From: an uncultured delta proteobacterium
Lineage (GTDB): Bacteria; Desulfobacterota; Desulfobulbia; Desulfobulbales; Desulfocapsaceae
Direction: 5' to 3'
NCBI GenBank assembly: GCA_903901335.1
Contig: CAIUQR010000120.1
Span: 1-60,334 of the forward strand
Length of the DNA stretch: 60,334 bases
The translations under genes and the position numbers were made by a program. The notes beneath the pieces were generated by a model. That model searched no databases, had not been told where the DNA came from, and worked only from the letters and a program-made list of their open reading frames with translations. How positions within the stretch are numbered: position 1 is the first letter of the stretch; every line of letters begins with the position of its first letter. Positions 1 to 7,504 of the stretch are shown one piece after another.

Positions 1-7
1 CAAGAGT

Positions 8-142
8 GAAATATCGGGCGCGGCAAGGAACCGGGAAACACCTGGCAAAATCGACAGCTCAACCTTTGCAAGGAAAAATTTTATTCTTTTCTTGGACGGG
101 GAAGTTTATTCATTGACAAGAGGCCTTTTAATGGGTGACCCC
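8..142. repeat. 135-bp dispersed repeat, copy A
   Basis: This non-coding stretch matches 37810-37944 in the same orientation at roughly nine bases in ten by eye, with one compensated one-base gap. It ends 13 bases before the stop codon of the minus-strand gene at 156-638, so it lies directly 3' of that gene, exactly as copy B lies 3' of the gene at 37957. It has no open reading frame of note. What it does is unknown; a mobile remnant or a conserved 3' element are both possible. Confidence 0.8.
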
Positions 143-155
143 TTTCACACGTCCC

Positions 156-638
156 TCACAATAATTCATGTTTGGTCATCCATGAGAAAAGTTCGTCTGT
201 TTTTCTTGTTTCTATGTTATAAATTTTTGCTGATGTTCTCTTACCACCGTGACTTTGGTGAAGATCACTAAATGGAATGTCATTTCGAGGAACAAGAAAC
301 ATGCGAACATCACTTGGATAAACTGCTATAAACAATATATGTGTGTAAGGATCATTTGGCCGTATTTGTTTCCATGATAGTACCGGATATTCATTCCTTA
401 ATTGTAGGGAACTTGTTTTGACTTGAATCTTTTGGTCATTCACAAAAATATCATATCCTTCTATGTTTCCTTGCAACAATGTCCCTCCAAGAATATTTCT
501 GGCTAGCTCTTTGGCTATGGTTCCCCGTGTTGTATTTGAGAGATCAACATACCAAGCGTTTGGTTTCTTGTGCCATAAAACATTTAGACCATTTTTTTGA
601 GAAAGTTTTGAAAATTCAATCTGATATTTGTTTGGCAT
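156..638 (-). CDS. PD-(D/E)XK-like nuclease-family small protein
   Basis: The product is about 160 aa. I chose the second ATG (638) because a GAGAGGA ribosome site sits five bases before it; an in-frame ATG at 653 is the alternative. Near residues 65-85 it has GYDIFVNDQKIQVKTSS, an Asp on one strand followed by Q-x-K on the next, which fits the degenerate active site of small PD-(D/E)XK nucleases. Aromatic and Pro-rich strands follow. The context is accessory: a repeat lies just 3' and a PIN-like gene just upstream on the same strand. No methylase neighbour is visible, so a restriction role is only inferred. The exact family was not recognised. Confidence 0.5.
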   Translation of the reverse strand: MPNKYQIEFSKLSQKNGLNVLWHKKPNAWYVDLSNTTRGTIAKELARNILGGTLLQGNIEGYDIFVNDQKIQVKTSSLQLRNEYPVLSWKQIRPNDPYTHILFIAVYPSDVRMFLVPRNDIPFSDLHQSHGGKRTSAKIYNIETRKTDELFSWMTKHELL

Positions 639-788
639 TTGGTCCTCTCTCATTATCTTGTTTAGTGATTAAGTATGGTTTTGTGTATTATCGAAAGGAG
701 TAAGAAAATATTATTTTTGAGAACGCCACTGCTGTGAGGCGCGCGGTCTTTTCGCGCGTCCTTACAAGCAGATTGTTAGGAGTATATT

Positions 789-1235
789 TCATAACAGCTT
801 CTCGTAATCAGATGGCTTTATGGTCGTTATGAAGTACTTTTTGAATAGCTCATCTGAGCGAGACAGCAAACGTTCGTCTGTAGTTACAAAATATCCGCCA
901 CCAAACTTGTAAAGTTCAAATAGGTGATCTGCGTCGCCCTTATGTTTACCAGGCTTTGCGTTTCCTTGGATAAGGATTCGTATTTCTTCCCTCTTTTTCA
1001 ATAATTCAGGGGTTAACTCTGTTTCGATTGTATACACAAACCCTTGCGCCATCCGTTTTACATCATCAGGAGTATTCGGATGTTCTAATTCCTTCTGAAC
1101 AGAATGAGCTACTAAGATATTGGGCCATTTTTCAAGGATACGGCGGCTAGCCGATTCCTCAATACCGCTGGGATTAAACGCACAGCTGTCAATAAAACTG
1201 TGCGAATATTGAGGAGGTCTCTGTGTATGTGCCAT
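789..1235 (-). CDS. PIN-domain-like putative ribonuclease
   Basis: This 148-aa protein carries the acidic pattern of a PIN fold: Asp16 in FIDSCAFN, a Glu in VQKELEHP near residue 50, an Asp in KGDADHLFE near residue 100 and an Asp in VTTDERLL near residue 119. PIN domains are metal-dependent RNases, often the toxins of toxin-antitoxin pairs. The start has a clear AGGAG site. No small antitoxin gene is adjacent, so it may be a stand-alone PIN-like protein. An 11-bp inverted repeat 31 bases upstream of the start could be its operator. Assignment is by motif pattern only. Confidence 0.6.
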   Translation of the reverse strand: MAHTQRPPQYSHSFIDSCAFNPSGIEESASRRILEKWPNILVAHSVQKELEHPNTPDDVKRMAQGFVYTIETELTPELLKKREEIRILIQGNAKPGKHKGDADHLFELYKFGGGYFVTTDERLLSRSDELFKKYFITTIKPSDYEKLL

Positions 1236-1719
1236 GTAGTCTCTCCTACAAGTAATTAACCTGATCTGTAAAGCACACTGATCATGAGTGCTTTACAGAA
1301 AGATACCTCTCCCTCCAGGACAGGCTTTAGAGCTTTTAGGGTCGACCAGGCCTTTTATCGTTGCCCCCTCCGATGCAGAAACTGAGGCGATTGCGTGTCA
1401 GCAGCTTTTATGCTCAATTGCCGCATGTACATTGGTTGCTCTTTTCTGATAGGTTGTCAAGGGATTTTTATCCTTATCGGCAACCGCTCTGCACTCAAAG
1501 TGTTCGATGTTCAAAACAAGTTAAAAAAATGCACTGAAATGTGTGGCCGGTACATTTCCGCCTTCGCCATCGTGGGCGGAAGCGGAAATGACTTGACCTT
1601 TTCTCAGGCTTCTGCCAGTCTCAGAACACAGATGGAAGAAACGTTTGCATGTCAATCACACCCTATCGGGAGAAGAACTTGATGAACCACTTGTTTATTC
1701 GATTCTTCAAGGTTCATGT
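1236..1719. other. 484-bp region without a convincing gene
   Basis: This lies between the divergently oriented PIN-like gene and the MFS gene. The one structure I see is the inverted repeat at 1266-1298. A 95-codon plus-strand frame at 1395-1682 has no ribosome site and no recognisable protein. The region probably holds promoters for both flanking genes. Confidence 0.5.
1266..1298. promoter_or_regulatory. Perfect 11-bp inverted repeat
   Basis: CTGTAAAGCAC at 1266-1276 is exactly repeated in reverse complement at 1288-1298 with an 11-bp spacer. It lies 31 bp upstream of the PIN-like gene start and is not followed by a T-tract on either side, so an operator is more likely than a terminator. 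The protein that would bind it is unknown. Confidence 0.5.
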
Positions 1720-3015
1720 ATGAAAAATGACAGCCAATCCAATGAGTCGGCCCTAGAAAAAACGGCCTATGCGAAAATCACCTGGCACCTGATCCCCTTT
1801 CTTTTCCTCTGCTATATAACTGCATACCTCGATCGGGTAAATATCGGCTTTGCAAAGCTGCAGATGCTCGCTGACCTGAAATTCAGCGAAACGGCATACG
1901 GTTTTGGCGCCGGCATATTTTTCATAGGCTATATCTTGTTCGAAGTGCCGAGCAATATCATTCTCTATAAAGTCGGGGCTCGCATCTGGATTGCCCGGAT
2001 CATGCTCTGCTGGGGAATAGTCTCCGGACTGACAATGTTCGTGACCACCGAGTGGGCGTTTTATGCCATGCGTTTCCTGCTTGGTATCGCCGAAGCGGGG
2101 TTTTTCCCCGGCATCATTCTTTACCTGACCTACTGGTATCCATCGGAGAGGCGGGGGAAGATGACAACGATGTTCATGATCGCCGTGCCTGTGTCGGGAG
2201 TCATCGGCGGTCCGTTGTCCGGCTGGATACTCCAAAACATGGCAGGCATCATGGGGTACGCCGCCTGGCAGTGGCTGTTTCTCATTGAGGCTGTCCCGGC
2301 CGTGCTGATGGGGTTATTGGTTTTAACGTACCTCAAAGACGGCATAGATAAAGCGGGTTGGCTGACAGAGAGCGAGAAAACCATAGTGCAGAAACATATC
2401 CGGGCCGACAACGAACATAAAAAGGACCACACACTCGGTCAACTGCTTTTAAGCGCACGTCTTTGGTGTCTTGCCTTCATCTATTTCTGTTTCGTGATGG
2501 GCTTATACGGTGTCGGATTTTGGTTGCCGACAATCATCAAGGCAACGGGAGTGGCCGGGGCACTTAACATCGGACTGCTCTCGGCGATTCCGTCGGCAGT
2601 GGCGATAGTCGGCATGGTCTTGGTCAGCGGCAGTTCCGACAGGCAGAGAGAAAGACGCCGGCATGTTGCCATTCCAGCGATTCTGGGTGCCGCCGGACTG
2701 ATCTTCAGTACTGTATTTTCCAGCAATACCTGGTTGGCGATGGCTGGGCTGAGCCTGGCTACCTTCGGCATCGTGACCACCTTTCCATTGTTCTGGAGTC
2801 TGCCGACGGCCTATCTCCGCGGTACGGCTGCAGCAGCCGGGATCGCGTTCATCAACTCCTTTGGCAACCTTTCAGGCTTCGTCAGCCCCTATATGATCGG
2901 TATCATTAAAGACGCCACCAACAGTACCAATGCAGGTATGTATGTGCTGGCCGGGTTTCTGGTTGCCGGTGCTTCATTGACGATGAGCTTTCCCTCCGCG
3001 CTGGTGGATCGTTGA
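1720..3015 (+). CDS. MFS transporter, anion:cation symporter (phthalate permease-like) family
   Basis: A 431-aa polytopic membrane protein. The N-terminal segment AYLDRVNIGFAKLQM and the loop motif near residues 150-165 (YPSERRGKM) are typical of the ACS branch of the major facilitator superfamily, which imports organic anions such as aldarates, phthalate or tartrate with protons. About twelve hydrophobic segments are visible and the length is normal. I start at 1720 (MKNDSQSN) with a weak AAGG site; the 25 codons upstream in the same frame look non-coding. It is monocistronic and convergent with hypE. The substrate cannot be told from sequence alone. Confidence 0.85.
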   Translation: MKNDSQSNESALEKTAYAKITWHLIPFLFLCYITAYLDRVNIGFAKLQMLADLKFSETAYGFGAGIFFIGYILFEVPSNIILYKVGARIWIARIMLCWGIVSGLTMFVTTEWAFYAMRFLLGIAEAGFFPGIILYLTYWYPSERRGKMTTMFMIAVPVSGVIGGPLSGWILQNMAGIMGYAAWQWLFLIEAVPAVLMGLLVLTYLKDGIDKAGWLTESEKTIVQKHIRADNEHKKDHTLGQLLLSARLWCLAFIYFCFVMGLYGVGFWLPTIIKATGVAGALNIGLLSAIPSAVAIVGMVLVSGSSDRQRERRRHVAIPAILGAAGLIFSTVFSSNTWLAMAGLSLATFGIVTTFPLFWSLPTAYLRGTAAAAGIAFINSFGNLSGFVSPYMIGIIKDATNSTNAGMYVLAGFLVAGASLTMSFPSALVDR

Positions 3016-3082
3016 GCCTGAAGAGCCCTCATATTGGGAATGGAAGCAAAGATTAAGAAAAAATTGATGATGTACAATCCGT

Positions 3083-4078
3083 TCAGGGGATTCCGGCAAG
3101 CGGACCTAGAGAGCGTTTATTTCCGCCCGAACCTGTCAAGGTCACCTCGCCGACAGGTTCGGCAGACACACTGCCGACGATGACGGCATCTTTTCCGGTC
3201 GGCATCGACCGCATTACTGCCAGGATGTCGCCTGCATCTTCCGGGGCGCAGATCAGGATACACATCCCTTTGTTTTCCAGATAAAGCGGATCACAGTCTT
3301 CCCGGGCACAGGCCTCTCGAACCTCCTGTCTGATCGGCAGTGTTTCTTCGAGAATTTCGATACCTACCCCGGACGAAGAGGCAATCCAGACCAAAGAGGT
3401 GGCCAGTCCTCCTCTGGTCGGATCACGCAGGGCGTGCACAGAACAGGGGAATTCTTCAATAACGCTCTGGATCAGGCAATGCAAGGGTTGCGTGTCACTC
3501 CGGTACCCCGCTGAACACTGTGTAGTTCCGGAGCGGTTGGTCAGCAGTGCAATCCCATGCTCAGCCAGGGTCCCGGAGAGGATAACGATATCCCCCGGCA
3601 TAGCTCCAGCCCCCGAGATCTCCTCACCGTGGGCAACGAGACCGATGCCGGACGTATTGATACAGATCCCGTCCATCCTGCCTTTCTGGACAACCCTGGT
3701 GTCGCCGGTGACAACGGCAACACCGGCACTCACCGAGGCCTCGGCGACGGAACGGATAATCCGGTCCAATGCCGCTACCGAAAACCCTTCCTCAATGATC
3801 ACGCCAAGCCCCAACGCCAAAGGCATCGCCCCCCGCATGGCGAGATTGTTGATGGTGCCGTTGACGGCGAGCATGCCGATATTCCCGCCAGGGAAAAAAA
3901 GCGGGTCGCCGACAAAGCTGTCGGTGGAAAAAGCAATCCGGCCCGCATGTTCCTCAAGGAGGGCACTGTCCTCAAGGGTATACAGAACCGGACTCGTCAG
4001 ATGTTTCAGAAAAATACCGCTTAAAAGCTCCTGGCTGGCAACACCACCGCTTCCGTGGTCCAATGAAATTTTATCCAT
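3083..4078 (-). CDS. HypE, [NiFe]-hydrogenase cyanide-ligand maturation protein, C-terminally incomplete
   Basis: The 331-aa product has the HypE/PurM-like fold: ISLDHGSGG at residue 4, the LEDSA box, STDSFVGDPLFFPGGNIG, VVTGDTRVV and DPTRGGL. HypE normally takes a carbamoyl group from HypF on a C-terminal Cys within a final Pro-Arg-Ile-Cys and dehydrates it to thiocyanate. Here the protein stops at KRSLGPLAGIP, just where that tail should follow. One extra base in the CCCC run before the stop would extend the frame but does not restore the motif. The start codon lies two bases from the end of an inverted-repeat element and has no recognisable ribosome site. It is last in the hydrogenase operon. 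It may be decaying, with a second hypE elsewhere in the genome. Confidence 0.88.
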   Translation of the reverse strand: MDKISLDHGSGGVASQELLSGIFLKHLTSPVLYTLEDSALLEEHAGRIAFSTDSFVGDPLFFPGGNIGMLAVNGTINNLAMRGAMPLALGLGVIIEEGFSVAALDRIIRSVAEASVSAGVAVVTGDTRVVQKGRMDGICINTSGIGLVAHGEEISGAGAMPGDIVILSGTLAEHGIALLTNRSGTTQCSAGYRSDTQPLHCLIQSVIEEFPCSVHALRDPTRGGLATSLVWIASSSGVGIEILEETLPIRQEVREACAREDCDPLYLENKGMCILICAPEDAGDILAVMRSMPTGKDAVIVGSVSAEPVGEVTLTGSGGNKRSLGPLAGIP

Positions 4079-4079
4079 A

Positions 4080-4259
4080 GAGCTTATCTGTAATTAAACT
4101 TTCATGGGATCGCGCTGGATTTTGAGACGGATTTGATCGCGACGATTGAACAAAACCGCAGGCGTAGCAGCGCTACGGTGAGGATTTTGTGATTGAGGAG
4201 CGGTCAAAGGCGGCCAAAAGCCGGATGCAAGCACCAAAGTTTTATTTACGGATAAGCTC
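4080..4259. mobile_element. MITE-like element with terminal inverted repeats
   Basis: GAGCTTATCTGTAATTAAAC at 4080 is repeated in inverted form ending at 4259 (GAGCTTATCCGTAAATAAAA on the minus strand), differing by one mismatch and one indel over about 23 bp. The 180-bp unit has no gene and contains a small palindrome, CGTAGC-AGC-GCTACG. It sits between the small Cys-rich gene and hypE, two bases from the hypE start codon. A non-autonomous transposon is the simplest reading. I could not confirm a target-site duplication. Confidence 0.5.
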
Positions 4260-4301
4260 ATAGTATCCCATCCCGTCTGAAGGCTTTTTCGAATCGTCCT
4301 C

Positions 4302-4553
4302 TCACTCCTCTTCCGCCTCCTTCTTCATGTCGGCATACTGCTGGGATTCCGTGACCTTTTCGCTATTGATGCGATCAATCTCCTCCCGGTTGAGGTGGAA
4401 CATGCCGCAGGATGGGCAGGTGGCGTCGAATTCGTCGCCAACGGCGCACTCCTTCAGTTCATCGATGGTCATATGATCGATGAACCCACAGGCGCCGGTC
4501 GGGTTCTCCGCCCTGACCTTCGGTCTGCCAAATCTTCCACTGCGCGTTGCCAT
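4302..4553 (-). CDS. Small Cys-rich (putative zinc) protein of the hydrogenase operon
   Basis: An 83-aa protein started at 4553, where an AAGG site lies seven bases upstream. It has a basic N-terminus (ATRSGRFGRPKVR), then TGACGF, ELKECAVG and a CPSCGMFHL zinc-ribbon-like pair near residue 46, and an acidic helical tail rich in Glu and Lys. It follows mvhA by 90 bp on the same strand, so it is probably co-transcribed. I do not recognise the family. A role in cluster or nickel-site assembly, or in binding a hydrogenase subunit, would fit the position but is inference. Confidence 0.7.
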   Translation of the reverse strand: MATRSGRFGRPKVRAENPTGACGFIDHMTIDELKECAVGDEFDATCPSCGMFHLNREEIDRINSEKVTESQQYADMKKEAEEE

Positions 4554-4643
4554 GGTTTGCCTTCCTTCTCTAAAAATTGACTGCAATATAGTGTAAACGA
4601 ATGACTCTTACAAGATCTCCTCTGCTCCAGGTGAATCATAGCC

Positions 4644-6092
4644 TCAGGTAGTAAGCCTGTCCACCTCAATTCCGTCGGCATCGATGATCCTCACTTCCAA
4701 TGGTATACCGCCATCCAGGCGGTGCGTCGCACAGGACATTCAGGGATCGTAGGCCCGGACAGCCATCTCCACCTTGTTCAACAAGCCCGCATCGTAAACG
4801 CCGCCTTTGATCAGGGACGTCGCCGCCCGCCTGACGCTCATATTCATCGGACCGATATTGTGGGTGGTGCCGACAATCAGGTTGGCCTTGGTGATACAGC
4901 CGTTGCTGTCGGTGGTATAATCATGGATCAAAGTCCCGCGCGGCGCCTCGACGATGCCGACGCCTCGACCGGCGCGGGGCTCTGCCGCCGCCCTTATCCG
5001 GGTATCGGTGACGTCCTCCCTTTGCAGCAGCTCGACAGCACGCTCGCAGACATAAATAAGCTCAATCAGGCGTGTGTAGTGATAGAGCAGGGTCTGCTGC
5101 GCCGGTCTTCCAAAGACCCCGCGAAACTCTTCGAGTTCCGCCTGCGCTTTCGGGGTCGAGATTTTTTCACAGACATTGATCCTGGCCAGGGTGTTGGAAC
5201 GGTAGATTCCCGCAGGGGCGGCCGGATCCAGGGAAAACCCCTCCTGCCATGACTTCGCATAGGGCATCTTGCCGTAGCTCCACGGCTCCACATGCTCGCC
5301 GATATGATCGGCATACCGGTCGCCTTCAAAATCGATACAGCTGCTATCGGCCTTCATCAACCGCTGTCTGCCGTCATAGAGCCTGAGCGACCCGTCATCC
5401 CGGTCCACAGTTCCCAGGAACCCGGTGGTAATCGCCCCCAGTTCGGAGATGACATCCTTATATCTGGTAAAGACGGTATCTTTTGCAAAATCCAGGGCAT
5501 AACAGGAAAAATCGAGAAGAGTTTCCGCGTCCCGCAACAGCTCTTGACGTTCAGCTTCGAGCATCGGCCGGGAAAAGCCGCCGACAACGCCTGCCACCGG
5601 ATGGATGGCCTTACCGGCCAACCGCTCCAGCATCATCTGGCCGAGTTGCCGCATCTTCACGACCCTGGCAGCGAGTTCCGGCTCCGCCTTGACGATGCCC
5701 ATCACGTTCCGGACCGAATAATCCGCATCGGGACCGAGGATAAAATCAGGGGCGGCCAGGAAGAAAAAATGGAGGATCTTGTCGGTGATATGGGCAAAGA
5801 GCTGACATATCTCGCGCAGCAGGTGCCCGGCAGGAGGGGGTGTCACCCCGAAGGCCGCATCGACCGCCTTGTTCGCGGCCAGATGATGCATCCACGGGCA
5901 GATGCCGCAGATCCGGGTGACGATGCGTGGGATCTCTTCGGCAGGCCGCCCTTCCACAAATTTTTCAAAGCCGCGCAGGGACTGGATATGCAGGAAGGTA
6001 TCCCGGACATTGCCCTGATCATCAAGGTGAATCGCGATCTTTGCGTGTCCCTCGATCCGGGTGATCGGCGCTATGTTGATGACGGTTCCCAT
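4644..6092 (-). CDS. Selenocysteine-containing [NiFeSe] hydrogenase large subunit, MvhA/VhuA type
   Basis: The true reading frame runs through an in-frame TGA at 4740-4742 (codon 451). Read as Sec, the C-terminus becomes DP-Sec-MSCATH followed by 25 residues that a maturation endopeptidase would remove after His457; read as stop, the protein would lack two of its four nickel ligands. The N-terminal ligand motif [10 protein letters not shown] (Cys62, Cys65) is intact. The ATG at 6092 is preceded by AGAGGGTAAG and lies one base after the mvhG stop. The subunit belongs to the F420-non-reducing Mvh/Vhu group: cytoplasmic, without a signal, passing electrons to MvhG. A hairpin placed like a bacterial SECIS follows the UGA. 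The full length of 482 aa is normal for the family. Confidence 0.9.
4707..4723 (-). promoter_or_regulatory. Putative bacterial SECIS hairpin
   Basis: On the minus strand, ACCGCC-TGGAT-GGCGGT forms a six-pair stem with a five-base loop starting 16 bases after the UGA codon. Spacing of this order and a G near the start of the apical loop are what SelB recognises in bacterial selenoprotein mRNAs. It lies inside the mvhA coding frame. SelB binding itself is inferred. Confidence 0.65.
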
Positions 6093-6093
6093 C

Positions 6094-7038
6094 TTACCCT
6101 CTTTCTGCCGCAGACTTCCTTCTAAGCGGTCGCAACCCACCGTGTGCCCCGGAAAACCTGAGAAGGGAGCGACGGTCCACCACCGATTTAAAATCACTGC
6201 CGTTACTGGCCAGCGCATTCATCATATCGAGCATCTGATTGCCGTCCCTGCGCACCGGCCCGAAACATCCCCGGCACGGCACCCTGGCCGCGATACAGCG
6301 AGGAAGGCCGCCTCCGGCACAACCGGCGGCGGTCACCGGTCCCATGCACATGAATCCCTGTTCGAGCAGACACCGCATCCGGTCGATCGGATCTTCAGCC
6401 AGAAATTCGGCATTGACCAGAAAACGTCTGACCACGGAGACGGCACCCTTGCCCTCCCTTATTACCGGGCAGGTATCGCAGACACTCTTATGCGGCAGGA
6501 CCGGGTCCCGGTCTTCGACCACGGCCATCAGCACCTCGGCGATCAGGGCCGGATTCGGTGGACAACCGGGCAGAAACAGATCGATCTCGACCTTCTCGTC
6601 ACAGGCATAGACACGATCAAGCGGCGCCGGCACCTCAACGTCGGGGACAGAACAACCGGGGTCGGTGGTCCGGGTCTGAAACACCCCCTCCCAGCCTTCC
6701 TTCCGGTCCTGTCCGTTCATCAGCGCCGGAATTCCACCGTGGGTGGCGCAGGTTCCGAGTGCGATCAATATCCGGCATTTTTCCCGCATCTGCAACAGGA
6801 CCTGCAGGTGTTCGACAGTGGCGACCCCGCCGGAGACCAGACCGACCTCCGCCTCCGGGATATTAAATTCGGTGCCGTCACCACGCTGGCCCAGATACTT
6901 ATGATCCATCAGGATCGGCGCATGCACAAGCTCCAGGTGTCTGGTCAGCAGCGGAACCAGGGCCTCGCCGATATTTAAGATCGCGATCTCGCAGCCGGAA
7001 CACGAGTTCAGCCATTCCAGGACGGTGCGTACAGCCAT
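6094..7038 (-). CDS. Hydrogenase small subunit, MvhG type
   Basis: The 314-aa electron-transfer subunit carries the [4Fe-4S] clusters that take electrons from MvhA. The proximal-cluster motif is near the N-terminus (LEWLNSCSGCEIAIL), followed by GTCATHGG and FLPGCPPNP; C-terminal cysteines near residues 190-270 (CDTCPVI, MCMGPVTAAGC, PCRGCF) bind further clusters. I start at 7038, where GGAGAGGAG lies just upstream; the longer frame begins with a TTG at 7065. It has no twin-arginine signal, consistent with a cytoplasmic enzyme. It lies 16 bp after mvhD and one base before mvhA. Confidence 0.92.
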   Translation of the reverse strand: MAVRTVLEWLNSCSGCEIAILNIGEALVPLLTRHLELVHAPILMDHKYLGQRGDGTEFNIPEAEVGLVSGGVATVEHLQVLLQMREKCRILIALGTCATHGGIPALMNGQDRKEGWEGVFQTRTTDPGCSVPDVEVPAPLDRVYACDEKVEIDLFLPGCPPNPALIAEVLMAVVEDRDPVLPHKSVCDTCPVIREGKGAVSVVRRFLVNAEFLAEDPIDRMRCLLEQGFMCMGPVTAAGCAGGGLPRCIAARVPCRGCFGPVRRDGNQMLDMMNALASNGSDFKSVVDRRSLLRFSGAHGGLRPLRRKSAAERG

Positions 7039-7054
7039 AGGTCTCCTCTCCTGA

Positions 7055-7471
7055 TTATCCGGCAAGGTCCCGGGCGTTCACCGGCCCCATCTTCCTGACA
7101 CGTTCGGTGATGCCGGTGAAGGCCTTGACCAATCTGTCCGGCTCGGAGGATGATAGCCAGGAAATCTCATAGCGCTCGGTTTCATAGCCGAAATCCTCCA
7201 GCAGTTCGGTGATCACCTCAGAACGGGCCAGGGCCTTCCGGTTGCCGTCCTGATAGTGGCACTCGCCCAGATGACAGCCTAGCACTATCACCCCGTCCGC
7301 ACCATGCGACAATGCGTCCAGGACCAGTTCGGGATGCACCATTCCCGAGCACATCACCCGGATGATCCGCACATTATGCGGATACTGCATCCTGGCCGTA
7401 CCGGCGAGATCGGCTGCGGCATAGGAACACCAGTTACAGCAGAAGGCAATGATTTTCGGTTCAAAACCCAT
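7055..7471 (-). CDS. MvhD/FrhD-type [2Fe-2S] electron-transfer subunit
   Basis: A 138-aa protein with IAFCCNWCSYAAADLAG at the N-terminus, VMCSGMV, and GCHLGECHY with downstream residues of the family. MvhD bridges the hydrogenase dimer to HdrA and carries a [2Fe-2S] cluster. Some deltaproteobacterial homologues have selenocysteine in the first motif; here it is Cys. RBS AGAGGAG precedes the ATG. It lies between hdrA and mvhG on the same strand and completes the MvhAGD module. Confidence 0.92.
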   Translation of the reverse strand: MGFEPKIIAFCCNWCSYAAADLAGTARMQYPHNVRIIRVMCSGMVHPELVLDALSHGADGVIVLGCHLGECHYQDGNRKALARSEVITELLEDFGYETERYEISWLSSSEPDRLVKAFTGITERVRKMGPVNARDLAG

Positions 7472-7504
7472 GCGAAAGACTCCTCTATTTACCTTTCAGT
7501 TCAA

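Noticed and set aside
8..142. The 135-bp repeat as an integron attC site.
   Set aside because: The two copies do not share the GTTRRRY core at comparable places and do not form the long imperfect hairpin of attC.
1395..1682. 95-codon plus-strand frame containing an MCGRY stretch like the start of SRAP (YedK/HMCES) proteins.
   Set aside because: The match is only five residues, the next part does not fit SRAP, and there is no ribosome site.
4740..6092. mvhA as a truncated pseudogene ending at the TGA.
   Set aside because: The frame continues with the exact nickel-ligand motif and a cleavable tail, so Sec is the better reading.
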